From: Paludibacter sp.
GTDB taxonomy: Bacteria > Bacteroidota > Bacteroidia > Bacteroidales > Paludibacteraceae
Assembly (NCBI GenBank): GCA_009787075.1
Contig: WRGS01000123.1
Span: forward strand, 1-5,962
Direction: 5' to 3'
DNA: 5,962 bases
Shown: piece after piece, positions 1 through 5,852 of the stretch
Layout of the letters: every line of letters begins with the position of its first letter
Position numbering within the stretch: the stretch's first letter is position 1
The notes under the pieces: model-generated
What the model was told of the DNA's origin: nothing
The model's database searches: none
Seen by the model: the letters and a program-made list of their open reading frames with translations, nothing else
Made by a program: the position numbers and the translations under genes

Positions 1-969
1 ATGTGGGATTTGAATTATTTCAAATATTGCTTTTTGAAATTGCAAAATATTGATTTTCAGGAAAATTTATTGGAAAATGATTTTGAAAATTTTTCAGAAT
101 CTTTGCTCAATGTTCCGCTTGGCGATAAATTTATGTACCGCGATTTTCAGAGCCGCAACGTGATGTTAAAAGACGGAAAACCGTATTTTATTGATTTTCA
201 GGGTGCAAGGCGCGGCGCAATTTATTATGACCTTGCCTCGTTTCTCTGGCAGGCGAGCGCGAATTTTCCGCCTGATTTGAAAGAAGATTTAATGCAAATT
301 TATTTACAGAATTTGGCAAAATTTACGGACTTTTCCCAAGAGGAATTTCGCAAAAATCTGAATATCTTCGCGCTTTTTAGAACGCTGCAAGTACTTGGTG
401 CATACGGTTTTAGAGGCTTAATTGAGAAAAAACAGCATTTTATCGACAGCATCGTTGCCGCTATAAAAAATTTGAGAGAAATTATTGAAAATGTTCCAAA
501 TGAAAAATTTCCGTATTTAATAAAAATTTTACAGCAATTAACTGATTTAGAACAATTTAAACCAAAACCAAAGAGAGAAAAACTGCTTTTGCGCGTTTTC
601 AGTTTTTCGTATAAAAAAGGAATTCCTGCCGATGTTTCGGGCAACGGAGGCGGATTTGTTTTCGATTGCCGAGCAATAAATAATCCGGGTAAATATTTAG
701 AATACAAAGATTTAACAGGTTTAAATGCACCTGTTGCAAAGTTTTTAGAAAATGACGGCGAAATTCTCAAATTTCTTGAAAACTGCTATTCGCTTGTTGA
801 TAAATCGGTTGCTCGCTACCTCAAACGCGGTTTTACCGATTTGCAAATTTCCTTTGGTTGCACAGGGGGGCAACATCGCTCGGTTTATTGTGCGCAAAAA
901 ATGGCGGAACATTTACAGAAAAAATTTGATGCAGATGTGGAATTAAATCACCGAGAATTAAATCATTGA
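1..969 (+). CDS. APH-like sugar kinase / RapZ C-terminal domain fusion, 5' end missing
   Basis: This is the C-terminal 322 residues of a two-domain protein. Residues 1-165 are the C-lobe of an aminoglycoside-phosphotransferase-fold kinase: YRDFQSRN at 46-53 is the catalytic loop (Asp48, Asn53; Tyr replaces the usual His of the HxD motif), and IDFQG at 64-68 carries the metal-binding Asp65. The closest known kinases of this type include AmgK-like MurNAc/GlcNAc kinases. After a lysine-rich linker (about 185-195), residues 196-322 match the RapZ C-terminal domain, including GCTGGQHRSV at 286-295. In enterobacteria that domain binds the GlmZ/GlmY RNAs and controls glucosamine-6-phosphate synthase; here its ligand is unknown. 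The Met at position 1 aligns with an internal part of the kinase as I recall the family, and the N-lobe (roughly 150 residues) is absent, so the real start should lie upstream of the window. The 3' end overlaps the convergent pnuC by 12 bp. Confidence 0.88.
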   Translation: MWDLNYFKYCFLKLQNIDFQENLLENDFENFSESLLNVPLGDKFMYRDFQSRNVMLKDGKPYFIDFQGARRGAIYYDLASFLWQASANFPPDLKEDLMQIYLQNLAKFTDFSQEEFRKNLNIFALFRTLQVLGAYGFRGLIEKKQHFIDSIVAAIKNLREIIENVPNEKFPYLIKILQQLTDLEQFKPKPKREKLLLRVFSFSYKKGIPADVSGNGGGFVFDCRAINNPGKYLEYKDLTGLNAPVAKFLENDGEILKFLENCYSLVDKSVARYLKRGFTDLQISFGCTGGQHRSVYCAQKMAEHLQKKFDADVELNHRELNH

Positions 970-1545
970 CTTTTTCCATCTAAAATATCCCAAAACGCCC
1001 ATAATTGTATAAACTGCAAATAAACAAGCAGTTATATAAAGTCCTTGATAAATATACAGCCCGACTGCAAACGAATCGGCAATGATAAAAATCAGCCAAT
1101 TTTCGAGCAGTTTGCGTGCGAGCATAAAAGTTGCTACAACGCACAGCGCAGTTGCAAACGAATCGCCAAAAGGAACTTGCGAATCGGTAAAACGCTTTAA
1201 CACAATAAAATACGCAAAAAATATCAACACGGCTGAAACCGCAAAAACAATCCATTGATTTGCTTTGGTTTTTGTTATAATTAATTGATTTTCTGTATTT
1301 TCTGTTTTGCCGAATTTCCAATTGTAAAAACCGTAAATGCTAATAAAAATATAATAAAACTGTAAGGTCAAGCCTGCGTAAATTTTCGACTGAAAAAAAA
1401 CAACAACATAACAAACAGCCGAAAAAAAGCCAAAAATCCACAAGGCAACTTTTTCATTTACAGAAAGATAAATAAAAATCAAACTTAAAGTTGTGCCTAC
1501 GGCTTCAAGCGGATTTTCTAAAAAATATTTTAAAATTGCGTTCAT
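958..1545 (-). CDS. pnuC: PnuC-family vitamin/nucleoside transporter
   Basis: This 195-residue, very hydrophobic inner-membrane protein has about seven predicted transmembrane segments, as in the PnuC family, which moves nicotinamide riboside (or, for relatives PnuT and PnuX, thiamine or riboflavin) into the cell by facilitated diffusion with intracellular phosphorylation as the trap. Family landmarks are LWIFGFFSAVCY (35-46), the KIYAGLTLQFYY stretch (54-65), YGFYNW (71-76), and the C-terminal ENWLIFIIAD / LYIYQGLYITACLFAVYT region (148-180). Family membership is firm, but the substrate cannot be read from these residues. I chose the ATG at 1545 rather than an ATG at 1599: it gives the usual family N-terminus, and its ATG overlaps the uvrA-like stop codon as ATGA, typical of translational coupling. 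The longer start would add 18 lysine/arginine-rich residues and overlap the upstream gene by 58 bp. No thiamine kinase or TonB receptor lies next to it to hint at a PnuT role. Confidence 0.9.
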   Translation of the reverse strand: MNAILKYFLENPLEAVGTTLSLIFIYLSVNEKVALWIFGFFSAVCYVVVFFQSKIYAGLTLQFYYIFISIYGFYNWKFGKTENTENQLIITKTKANQWIVFAVSAVLIFFAYFIVLKRFTDSQVPFGDSFATALCVVATFMLARKLLENWLIFIIADSFAVGLYIYQGLYITACLFAVYTIMGVLGYFRWKKSMI

Positions 1546-2645
1546 TTTTGCGGTTTTAATTTTTCTTTCAAAAATTTTCCTGTATAACTTTTTTTGCACT
1601 CAATTAATTTTTCAGGCGTACCTTCAAAAACAATTTCACCGCCCTCATCGCCGCCTTCGGGTCCTAAATCAATAATATGGTCGGCGCATTTTATAATTTC
1701 GGGATTGTGTTCGATAATTATAACAGTATGCCCTTTGGAAATCAGTGCGTTGAGTGCAGCAAGCAATGTTTTTATATCATGAAAATGCAACCCTGTGGTC
1801 GGTTCATCGAACACGAAAATTGTAGGCTCTGGTTTTTCATTTGCCAAAAAAGATGCAAGTTTTACGCGCTGGCTTTCACCGCCCGAAAGCGTTGAAGACG
1901 ATTGCCCCAACTTCAAATAGCCTACGCCAACGTCCTGCAAAGGTTTCAGACGTTTTACAATGCGTTTTTCAACAGTTCCATTTGATTTACTGAAAAATTC
2001 AATCGCCTGATTTACAGTCATTTCTAAGATATCATAAATATTTGCGCCTTTATATTGCACTTCCAAAATTTCAGGTTTGAAACGTTTGCCTTTGCAACTT
2101 TCACATTCGAGCGTCAAATCAGCCATAAATTGCATCTCAACAGTAACCGTACCCTCGCCTTGACACTCTTCACAACGACCGCCCGGCGTATTGAAAGAAA
2201 AAAACGAAGCCGGAAAATTCATTTGTTTGGAAAGTTGCTGTTCGGAAAAAAGCCGCCGAATTTCGTCATAAGCCTTGATGTAAGTTACAGGATTTGAGCG
2301 AGTTGAGCGACCAATCGGGTTTTGGTCAACAAATTCAATATCGCGTGCGAGCATCATACTGCCGCGCAAAGTGTCAAATTTGCCTGTTTGCTCTGCCGAA
2401 CCGCCGTAATATTTTTTCAACGCAGGATAAAAAATTTTTCCCACAAGAGACGATTTACCTGAACCGCTCACGCCAGTTACAACCGTCATCACATTTAAAG
2501 GAAAACGCACCGTAAGATTTTTCAGATTATTTTCGCGCGCGCCTGCAATTTCAATAAAATTATTCCATTTGCGGTATTGTGGAATGGGAATTTTTTCCTC
2601 GCCAAGCAGATATTTAAGCGTATATGAATTTAATTTTTCAGTCAT
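1542..2645 (-). CDS. UvrA C-terminal half (second ABC ATPase), free-standing
   Basis: These 367 residues correspond to the second half of excinuclease ABC subunit A, whose usual length is about 930-950. Visible in order are an inter-domain linker remnant (1-28), Walker A GVSGSGKSS (58-66), the VDQNPIGRSTRSNP block (106-119), a zinc finger with CEEC (158-161) and CESC (181-184) separated by 19 residues, the ABC signature LSGGESQRVKLA (253-264), Walker B FVFDEPTTGLHFHD (277-290), the switch histidine in IIIEHN (309-314), and the normal UvrA tail ending SYTGKFLKEKL. The first ATPase, the UvrB-binding domain and the insertion domain are missing. The codon just before the ATG is an in-frame TAA (2648-2646), and the upstream gene ends 8 bp away, so no N-terminal half is encoded here. 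No Shine-Dalgarno is visible. The reading frame is clean, so this is either a recently truncated uvrA paralogue or a functional half-protein. pnuC overlaps its stop by 4 bp. Confidence 0.88.
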   Translation of the reverse strand: MTEKLNSYTLKYLLGEEKIPIPQYRKWNNFIEIAGARENNLKNLTVRFPLNVMTVVTGVSGSGKSSLVGKIFYPALKKYYGGSAEQTGKFDTLRGSMMLARDIEFVDQNPIGRSTRSNPVTYIKAYDEIRRLFSEQQLSKQMNFPASFFSFNTPGGRCEECQGEGTVTVEMQFMADLTLECESCKGKRFKPEILEVQYKGANIYDILEMTVNQAIEFFSKSNGTVEKRIVKRLKPLQDVGVGYLKLGQSSSTLSGGESQRVKLASFLANEKPEPTIFVFDEPTTGLHFHDIKTLLAALNALISKGHTVIIIEHNPEIIKCADHIIDLGPEGGDEGGEIVFEGTPEKLIECKKSYTGKFLKEKLKPQK

Positions 2646-2653
2646 TTAGTTTG

Positions 2654-3232
2654 TTAATCGAAAATTACAGAAACTTTTCCGTCTTTCAATTTATATTTTT
2701 CCGATGTTTCGGGGCAAACACCGATTCCGTTTTCATCAAAATGCAGTTTATGTCCGTTTTTGCTTACCCAGCCCACTTGCCGCGCAGGATTACCCACAAC
2801 GAGTGCGTATGGCTTTACAGGCTTTGTAATCACGCTTCCTGCGCCAATCAAAGCATATTCGCCAATTTCATTTCCACAAACGATCGTGGCATTTGCGCCC
2901 ACAGATGCCCCTTTACGTATAACAGTTTGCATATATTGGTCTTTGCGATTTACGTGGCTGCGCGGATTTATCACGTTTGTAAAAACCATTGATGGACCGA
3001 GAAAAACATCGTCTTCGCAAATAACGCCTGTATAAACCGAAACATTATTTTGAATTTTCACATTTTGCCCAAGCGACACATCAGGCGAAATAACAACATT
3101 TTGACCGATATTGCAATTTTCACCAATTACGCAATTGGGCATAATATGCGAAAAATGCCAGATTTTTGTACCTTTTCCGATTTTTGCCCCATTGTCAATA
3201 ATAGCGGTTGGGTGAAAGAAAAAATTTTCCAT
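2654..3232 (-). CDS. wbpD: WbpD/WlbB-like sugar N-acetyltransferase (left-handed beta-helix)
   Basis: This 192-residue, full-length hexapeptide-repeat acyltransferase closely resembles WbpD/WlbB, which acetylates the 3-amino group of UDP-2-acetamido-3-amino-2,3-dideoxyglucuronate using acetyl-CoA, a step toward UDP-ManNAc(3NAc)A-type sugars of O-antigen or other surface glycans. Repeats of the [IV]-G-x-x form run through residues 11-145 (for example AKIGKGTKIWHF, CVIGENCNIGQN, VSLGQNVKIQNN, GEYALIGAGSVI). The family-specific core is NNVSVY (62-67), GPSMVFTNVINPRS (79-92), RKDQY (96-100) and VGNPARQVGW (146-155). A C-terminal CPETSEKYKLKDGKV tail follows, as in WbpD. It should be cytosolic and trimeric by family precedent. 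The other genes of that pathway (dehydrogenase, oxidase, aminotransferase, epimerase) are not in the window, so the exact substrate is inferred from similarity alone. It heads the leftward group with the UvrA half and pnuC. Confidence 0.87.
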   Translation of the reverse strand: MENFFFHPTAIIDNGAKIGKGTKIWHFSHIMPNCVIGENCNIGQNVVISPDVSLGQNVKIQNNVSVYTGVICEDDVFLGPSMVFTNVINPRSHVNRKDQYMQTVIRKGASVGANATIVCGNEIGEYALIGAGSVITKPVKPYALVVGNPARQVGWVSKNGHKLHFDENGIGVCPETSEKYKLKDGKVSVIFD

Positions 3233-3326
3233 TCAATTATAAATTTTCAATTAATTGTTTTAAAAATTAAAAAAAATCAAGTTCCAGATTTTATTTCTGA
3301 TTTCCAATTTTTTTAGTTTAACAGCG

Positions 3327-3334
3327 CAAAATTA
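3327..3334 (-). promoter_or_regulatory. Candidate -7 promoter element for wbpD-uvrA half-pnuC
   Basis: The minus strand reads TAATTTTG followed by CGC, in the 141-bp gap between rarA and the wbpD-like gene. A start just downstream would give a leader of nearly 90 nt. It shares the TAATTTTGC core with the two boxes in the rarA/metH gap. No convincing -33 TTG is present at the standard spacing, and no hairpin terminator for rarA is visible in the same gap, so read-through from rarA is also possible. Confidence 0.4.
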
Positions 3335-3373
3335 ATACTTTTTTATGAAAACTGAAAAATAACAAGCCTGTGG

Positions 3374-4648
3374 TTAATATCTGCCTTTCCACAATTTGCG
3401 CACATATTCGGTCATTTTATTTTCCTGAGGATTGTCCTGCATTTGCCAAATTCGTGTTTTTAGCAGTTTGTCGGGCAGATATTGAAGTTCTACAAAATGT
3501 TCATCATAATCGTGCGCATATTTATAGCCTTTATGATAACCCAAATCTTTCATTAATTTTGTAGGCGCATTGCGCAAATGCAGTGGAACGGGCAAATTTC
3601 CCGTTTGCTCAACTATTGCTGCCGCCTGCTCTATCGACAGATACGCCGAATTGCTTTTGGGCGATGTTGCAAGATAAATTGTGGTTTCCGCCAAAGGAAT
3701 TCGTGCCTCAGGAAACCCTATTTTATGAATAGAATCAAAGCAAGCATTTGCCAGCAGTAACGCATTAGGATTTGCCAGTCCAATATCTTCGGCAGCAAGA
3801 ATCACAAGCCGCCGTGCAATAAATTTCAAATCTTCACCGCCTGCAATCATTCGCGCAAGCCAATAAATCGCTGCATCTGGGTCGCTACCGCGAATTGATT
3901 TGATAAAGGCAGAAATAATATCGTAATGAATTTCGCCGTCTTTGTCGTAGGCGAGCGGATTTTGTTGCAGCCGTTCGGTAACAAGCGCATTGGTTATTTC
4001 GATGATTTTGGCGTGTTCTGGTTCTGCATTTACAATTAATTCAATGATATTCAACAATTTGCGTGCATCTCCGCCTGCAAATCGCAATAAAGCATCGGTT
4101 TCTTTTATTTCAATTTTAAGTTTTTTTAATTCAATATCTTCAGAAATTGCACGTTGTGCAAGTTCCAGCAAATCAGCATTTTCCAAAGGATTGAGCACAT
4201 AAACCTGACATCGCGAAAGCAAAGGCGAAATCACCTCAAACGAAGGATTTTCGGTAGTTGCGCCGATAAGCGTAATAGTACCGTTTTCTACCGCGCCAAG
4301 CAACGAATCCTGCTGCGACTTGCTGAAACGGTGAATTTCGTCAATAAACAAAATCGGATTGCCGCTTTTTGCAAACATTCCCTGCGACCGCGCCTTGTCA
4401 ATCACTTCGCGCACATCTTTAACGCCTGAACTGACCGCGCTAAGGGTAAAAAACGGCAAATCAAGCGTGTTGGCAATTATTTGCGCAAGAGTGGTTTTGC
4501 CGACACCGGGCGGTCCCCACAAAATAAACGATGCCACATTGCCCGTTTCAATCATTTTGCGCAAAACAGCATTTTTTCCCGCTAAATGTTTTTGCCCAAT
4601 ATAATCGTCAATGGTATGCGGACGCATTCTTTCGGCTAAGGGTTGCAT
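3374..4648 (-). CDS. rarA: Replication-associated recombination protein A (MgsA/WRNIP1 family)
   Basis: This complete AAA+ ATPase of 424 residues belongs to the clamp-loader-like RarA/MgsA family, which acts at stalled replication forks and interacts with single-strand-binding protein in studied bacteria. Motifs in order are the N-terminal QPLAERMRP and DDYIGQKHL (2-22), Walker A GPPGVGKTT (45-53), Walker B ILFIDEIHRF (99-108), sensor 1 GATTENPSF (129-137), the arginine finger in PLLSRC (142-147, Arg146) and sensor 2 in GGDARKLLN (192-200, Arg196). The C-terminal half is the helical tetramerisation region, with AIYWLARMIAGGEDLKFIARR (from 260), LVILAAEDIGLANP (281-294), the PLAETTIYLA segment (318-327) and KGYKYAHDYDEHF (373-385). 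Length and ends are normal for the family. The ATG at 4648 is the first possible start and gives the usual N-terminus; an A/T-rich leader without Shine-Dalgarno precedes it. It is transcribed away from metH. Confidence 0.96.
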   Translation of the reverse strand: MQPLAERMRPHTIDDYIGQKHLAGKNAVLRKMIETGNVASFILWGPPGVGKTTLAQIIANTLDLPFFTLSAVSSGVKDVREVIDKARSQGMFAKSGNPILFIDEIHRFSKSQQDSLLGAVENGTITLIGATTENPSFEVISPLLSRCQVYVLNPLENADLLELAQRAISEDIELKKLKIEIKETDALLRFAGGDARKLLNIIELIVNAEPEHAKIIEITNALVTERLQQNPLAYDKDGEIHYDIISAFIKSIRGSDPDAAIYWLARMIAGGEDLKFIARRLVILAAEDIGLANPNALLLANACFDSIHKIGFPEARIPLAETTIYLATSPKSNSAYLSIEQAAAIVEQTGNLPVPLHLRNAPTKLMKDLGYHKGYKYAHDYDEHFVELQYLPDKLLKTRIWQMQDNPQENKMTEYVRKLWKGRY

Positions 4649-4709
4649 TATATTTCAAAATTTTATTTCTGTTTGCAATTATTTTTCAATTTTTTATTAT
4701 TTGAAAAAG

Positions 4710-4717
4710 CAAAATTA
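4710..4717 (-). promoter_or_regulatory. Candidate -7 promoter element for rarA
   Basis: On the minus strand this reads TAATTTTG, an exact match to the Bacteroidota TAnnTTTG consensus. Initiation a few bases beyond it would give a leader of roughly 55 nt to the rarA ATG. No clear TTG-type -33 element is seen about 19-21 bp upstream, only a T-rich run, so the call rests on the -7 box and its position. Confidence 0.45.
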
Positions 4718-4740
4718 CATAAAATAAATGAAAAAAAATG

Positions 4741-4748
4741 TAATTTTG
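4741..4748 (+). promoter_or_regulatory. Candidate -7 promoter element for metH (distal)
   Basis: The sequence TAATTTTG matches TAnnTTTG and lies in the right arm of the inverted repeat. Initiation just downstream would give a metH leader of about 40 nt. No -33 TTG is visible in the A-rich spacer. Confidence 0.45.
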
Positions 4749-4781
4749 CAATTTATATAAATTTTCAATTCAAAATAATTA

Positions 4782-4789
4782 TAACTTTG
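4782..4789 (+). promoter_or_regulatory. Second candidate -7 element, directly ahead of metH
   Basis: The sequence TAACTTTG also matches TAnnTTTG and ends only 4 bp before the metH ATG. If used, the transcript would start at or next to the start codon and be essentially leaderless. No good -33 element is seen upstream, so this may be a chance match in A/T-rich DNA. Confidence 0.3.
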
Positions 4790-4793
4790 AACA

Positions 4794-5852
4794 ATGACAA
4801 CTTTACGCAAAGCATTAAATAACAGGATTTTAGTTCTCGATGGTGCAATGGGAACAATGATACAGAGGCAAAATTTGACCGAAAACGACTATCGCGGAGA
4901 GCGTTTTGCCGCGTGGCATACCGAACTCAAAGGCAACAACGATTTACTCTCTTTGACGCAGCCAGAAATTATTTATAATATTCATTGTCAATATCTTACA
5001 GCAGGTGCAGATATTATAGAAACAAATACTTTCAATGCACAGCGTATTTCGATGGCAGATTATGAAATGGGCGATTTTGTGCGCGAAATCAATCTTGCCG
5101 CAGCAAAAATTGCTCGCCGCGCCGCCGACAAATTTACTGCACAAAATCCTGAAAAACAGCGTTTTGTTGTCGGGTCAATGGGTCCAACAAATAAATCGCT
5201 CTCGCTTTCGCCCGATGCTGCAAATCCTGCTTTGCGGGCAATTACTTTTGACGAACTTGTCAGCGCATATCAAGAGCAGGCTTTGGCGTTGATTGATGGT
5301 GGCGTAGATGCGTTGTTAATTGAAACTATTTTTGATACTTTGAATGCAAAAGCGGCAATAATTGCAGTGCAAAATGCTATGAATCAGGAAAATAAAAAAG
5401 TTGAAATAATGTTTTCGGCAACAGTTGCCGATGTGAGCGGACGGTTGCTTGCAGGGCAAACAATTGAGGCGTTTTTAGCGTCTATATCTCACGCCGAGCC
5501 GCTTTCTGTAGGGCTAAATTGCTCTTTTGGCGCAAAGGAAATGATGCCGTTTTTACAGGAATTGAGTTCAAAATCGCCGTTCTTTGTCAGTGCATATCCT
5601 AATGCGGGCTTGCCAAACCAACTTGGGCAATACGACCAAACACCTGAAATTATGGCTTTGCAAGTAAAAGATTATATTGAAAATCAATTAGTTAATATTA
5701 TTGGAGGCTGCTGCGGTACAACACCCGAACATATCGCTGCGTTTCAAAATATTTTAAAGCAAAGAGAAAAAACAATAGACAAAAGGCAAACGAAAGAAAA
5801 AAGCAAAGATTTAATTTTAAGCGGATTAGAAATTTTAAAAATATGTAAATAA
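4794..5852 (+). CDS. metH: Cobalamin-dependent methionine synthase, homocysteine-binding module only
   Basis: These 352 residues cover module 1 of MetH, the (beta/alpha)8 barrel that binds homocysteine through zinc. DGAMGTMIQ is at 16-24, a GADIIETNTF block at 71-80, GSMGPTNKSLS at 127-137, the DALLIETIFDT block at 172-182, and the zinc ligands are Cys243 in GLNCSFG plus Cys306-Cys307 in GGCCGTTP, matching Cys247/310/311 of E. coli MetH. A K/R/Q-rich linker (320-339) follows, then LSGLEILKI (342-350), the stretch that in full-length MetH leads into the folate-binding module. The ORF stops two residues later. The folate, cobalamin and reactivation domains (about 850 residues more) are therefore not in this polypeptide. 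Split metH genes (short homocysteine-methyltransferase protein plus long remainder) are known in Bacteroidota, but the partner is not visible in the 110 bp after the stop. The ATG at 4794 is the natural start; no Shine-Dalgarno is present. Confidence 0.92.
   Translation: MTTLRKALNNRILVLDGAMGTMIQRQNLTENDYRGERFAAWHTELKGNNDLLSLTQPEIIYNIHCQYLTAGADIIETNTFNAQRISMADYEMGDFVREINLAAAKIARRAADKFTAQNPEKQRFVVGSMGPTNKSLSLSPDAANPALRAITFDELVSAYQEQALALIDGGVDALLIETIFDTLNAKAAIIAVQNAMNQENKKVEIMFSATVADVSGRLLAGQTIEAFLASISHAEPLSVGLNCSFGAKEMMPFLQELSSKSPFFVSAYPNAGLPNQLGQYDQTPEIMALQVKDYIENQLVNIIGGCCGTTPEHIAAFQNILKQREKTIDKRQTKEKSKDLILSGLEILKICK

Larger units (their letters stand above)
4709..4749. repeat. Perfect 12-bp inverted repeat between rarA and metH
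   Basis: The arm GCAAAATTACAT at 4709-4720 is repeated exactly as its reverse complement ATGTAATTTTGC at 4738-4749, with a 17-bp A-rich spacer. Each arm contains a TAnnTTTG box pointing outward, the left one toward rarA and the right one toward metH. It reads better as a symmetric divergent promoter or operator than as a terminator, because it lies between two gene starts and the arms are mostly A/T. Confidence 0.8.

Noticed and set aside
300..770. 156-codon minus-strand ORF inside the kinase/RapZ-C gene
   Set aside because: It lies antisense to a well-supported gene, has no family resemblance, and is a by-product of that gene's codon use.
1546..1599. 18-residue N-terminal extension of pnuC
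   Set aside because: It is basic and unlike the family N-terminus, lies entirely inside the uvrA-like gene, and the ATGA overlap offers a better start.
3248..3257. 10-bp palindrome CAATTAATTG upstream of wbpD
   Set aside because: Short and low-complexity; not paired with any promoter box.
3358..3373. Possible rarA terminator just after its stop
   Set aside because: ACAGGCTTGT does not fold into a proper stem, and the following T-run is interrupted.
4682..4708. 8-bp inverted repeat TTTTTCAA / TTGAAAAA in the rarA leader
   Set aside because: The stem is nearly all A/T with an 11-bp loop and lies ahead of a gene rather than after one. It is probably chance.
4649..4793. Cobalamin or SAM riboswitch ahead of metH
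   Set aside because: The gap is only 145 bp, almost all A/T, with none of the conserved G/C-rich helices or the B12-box.
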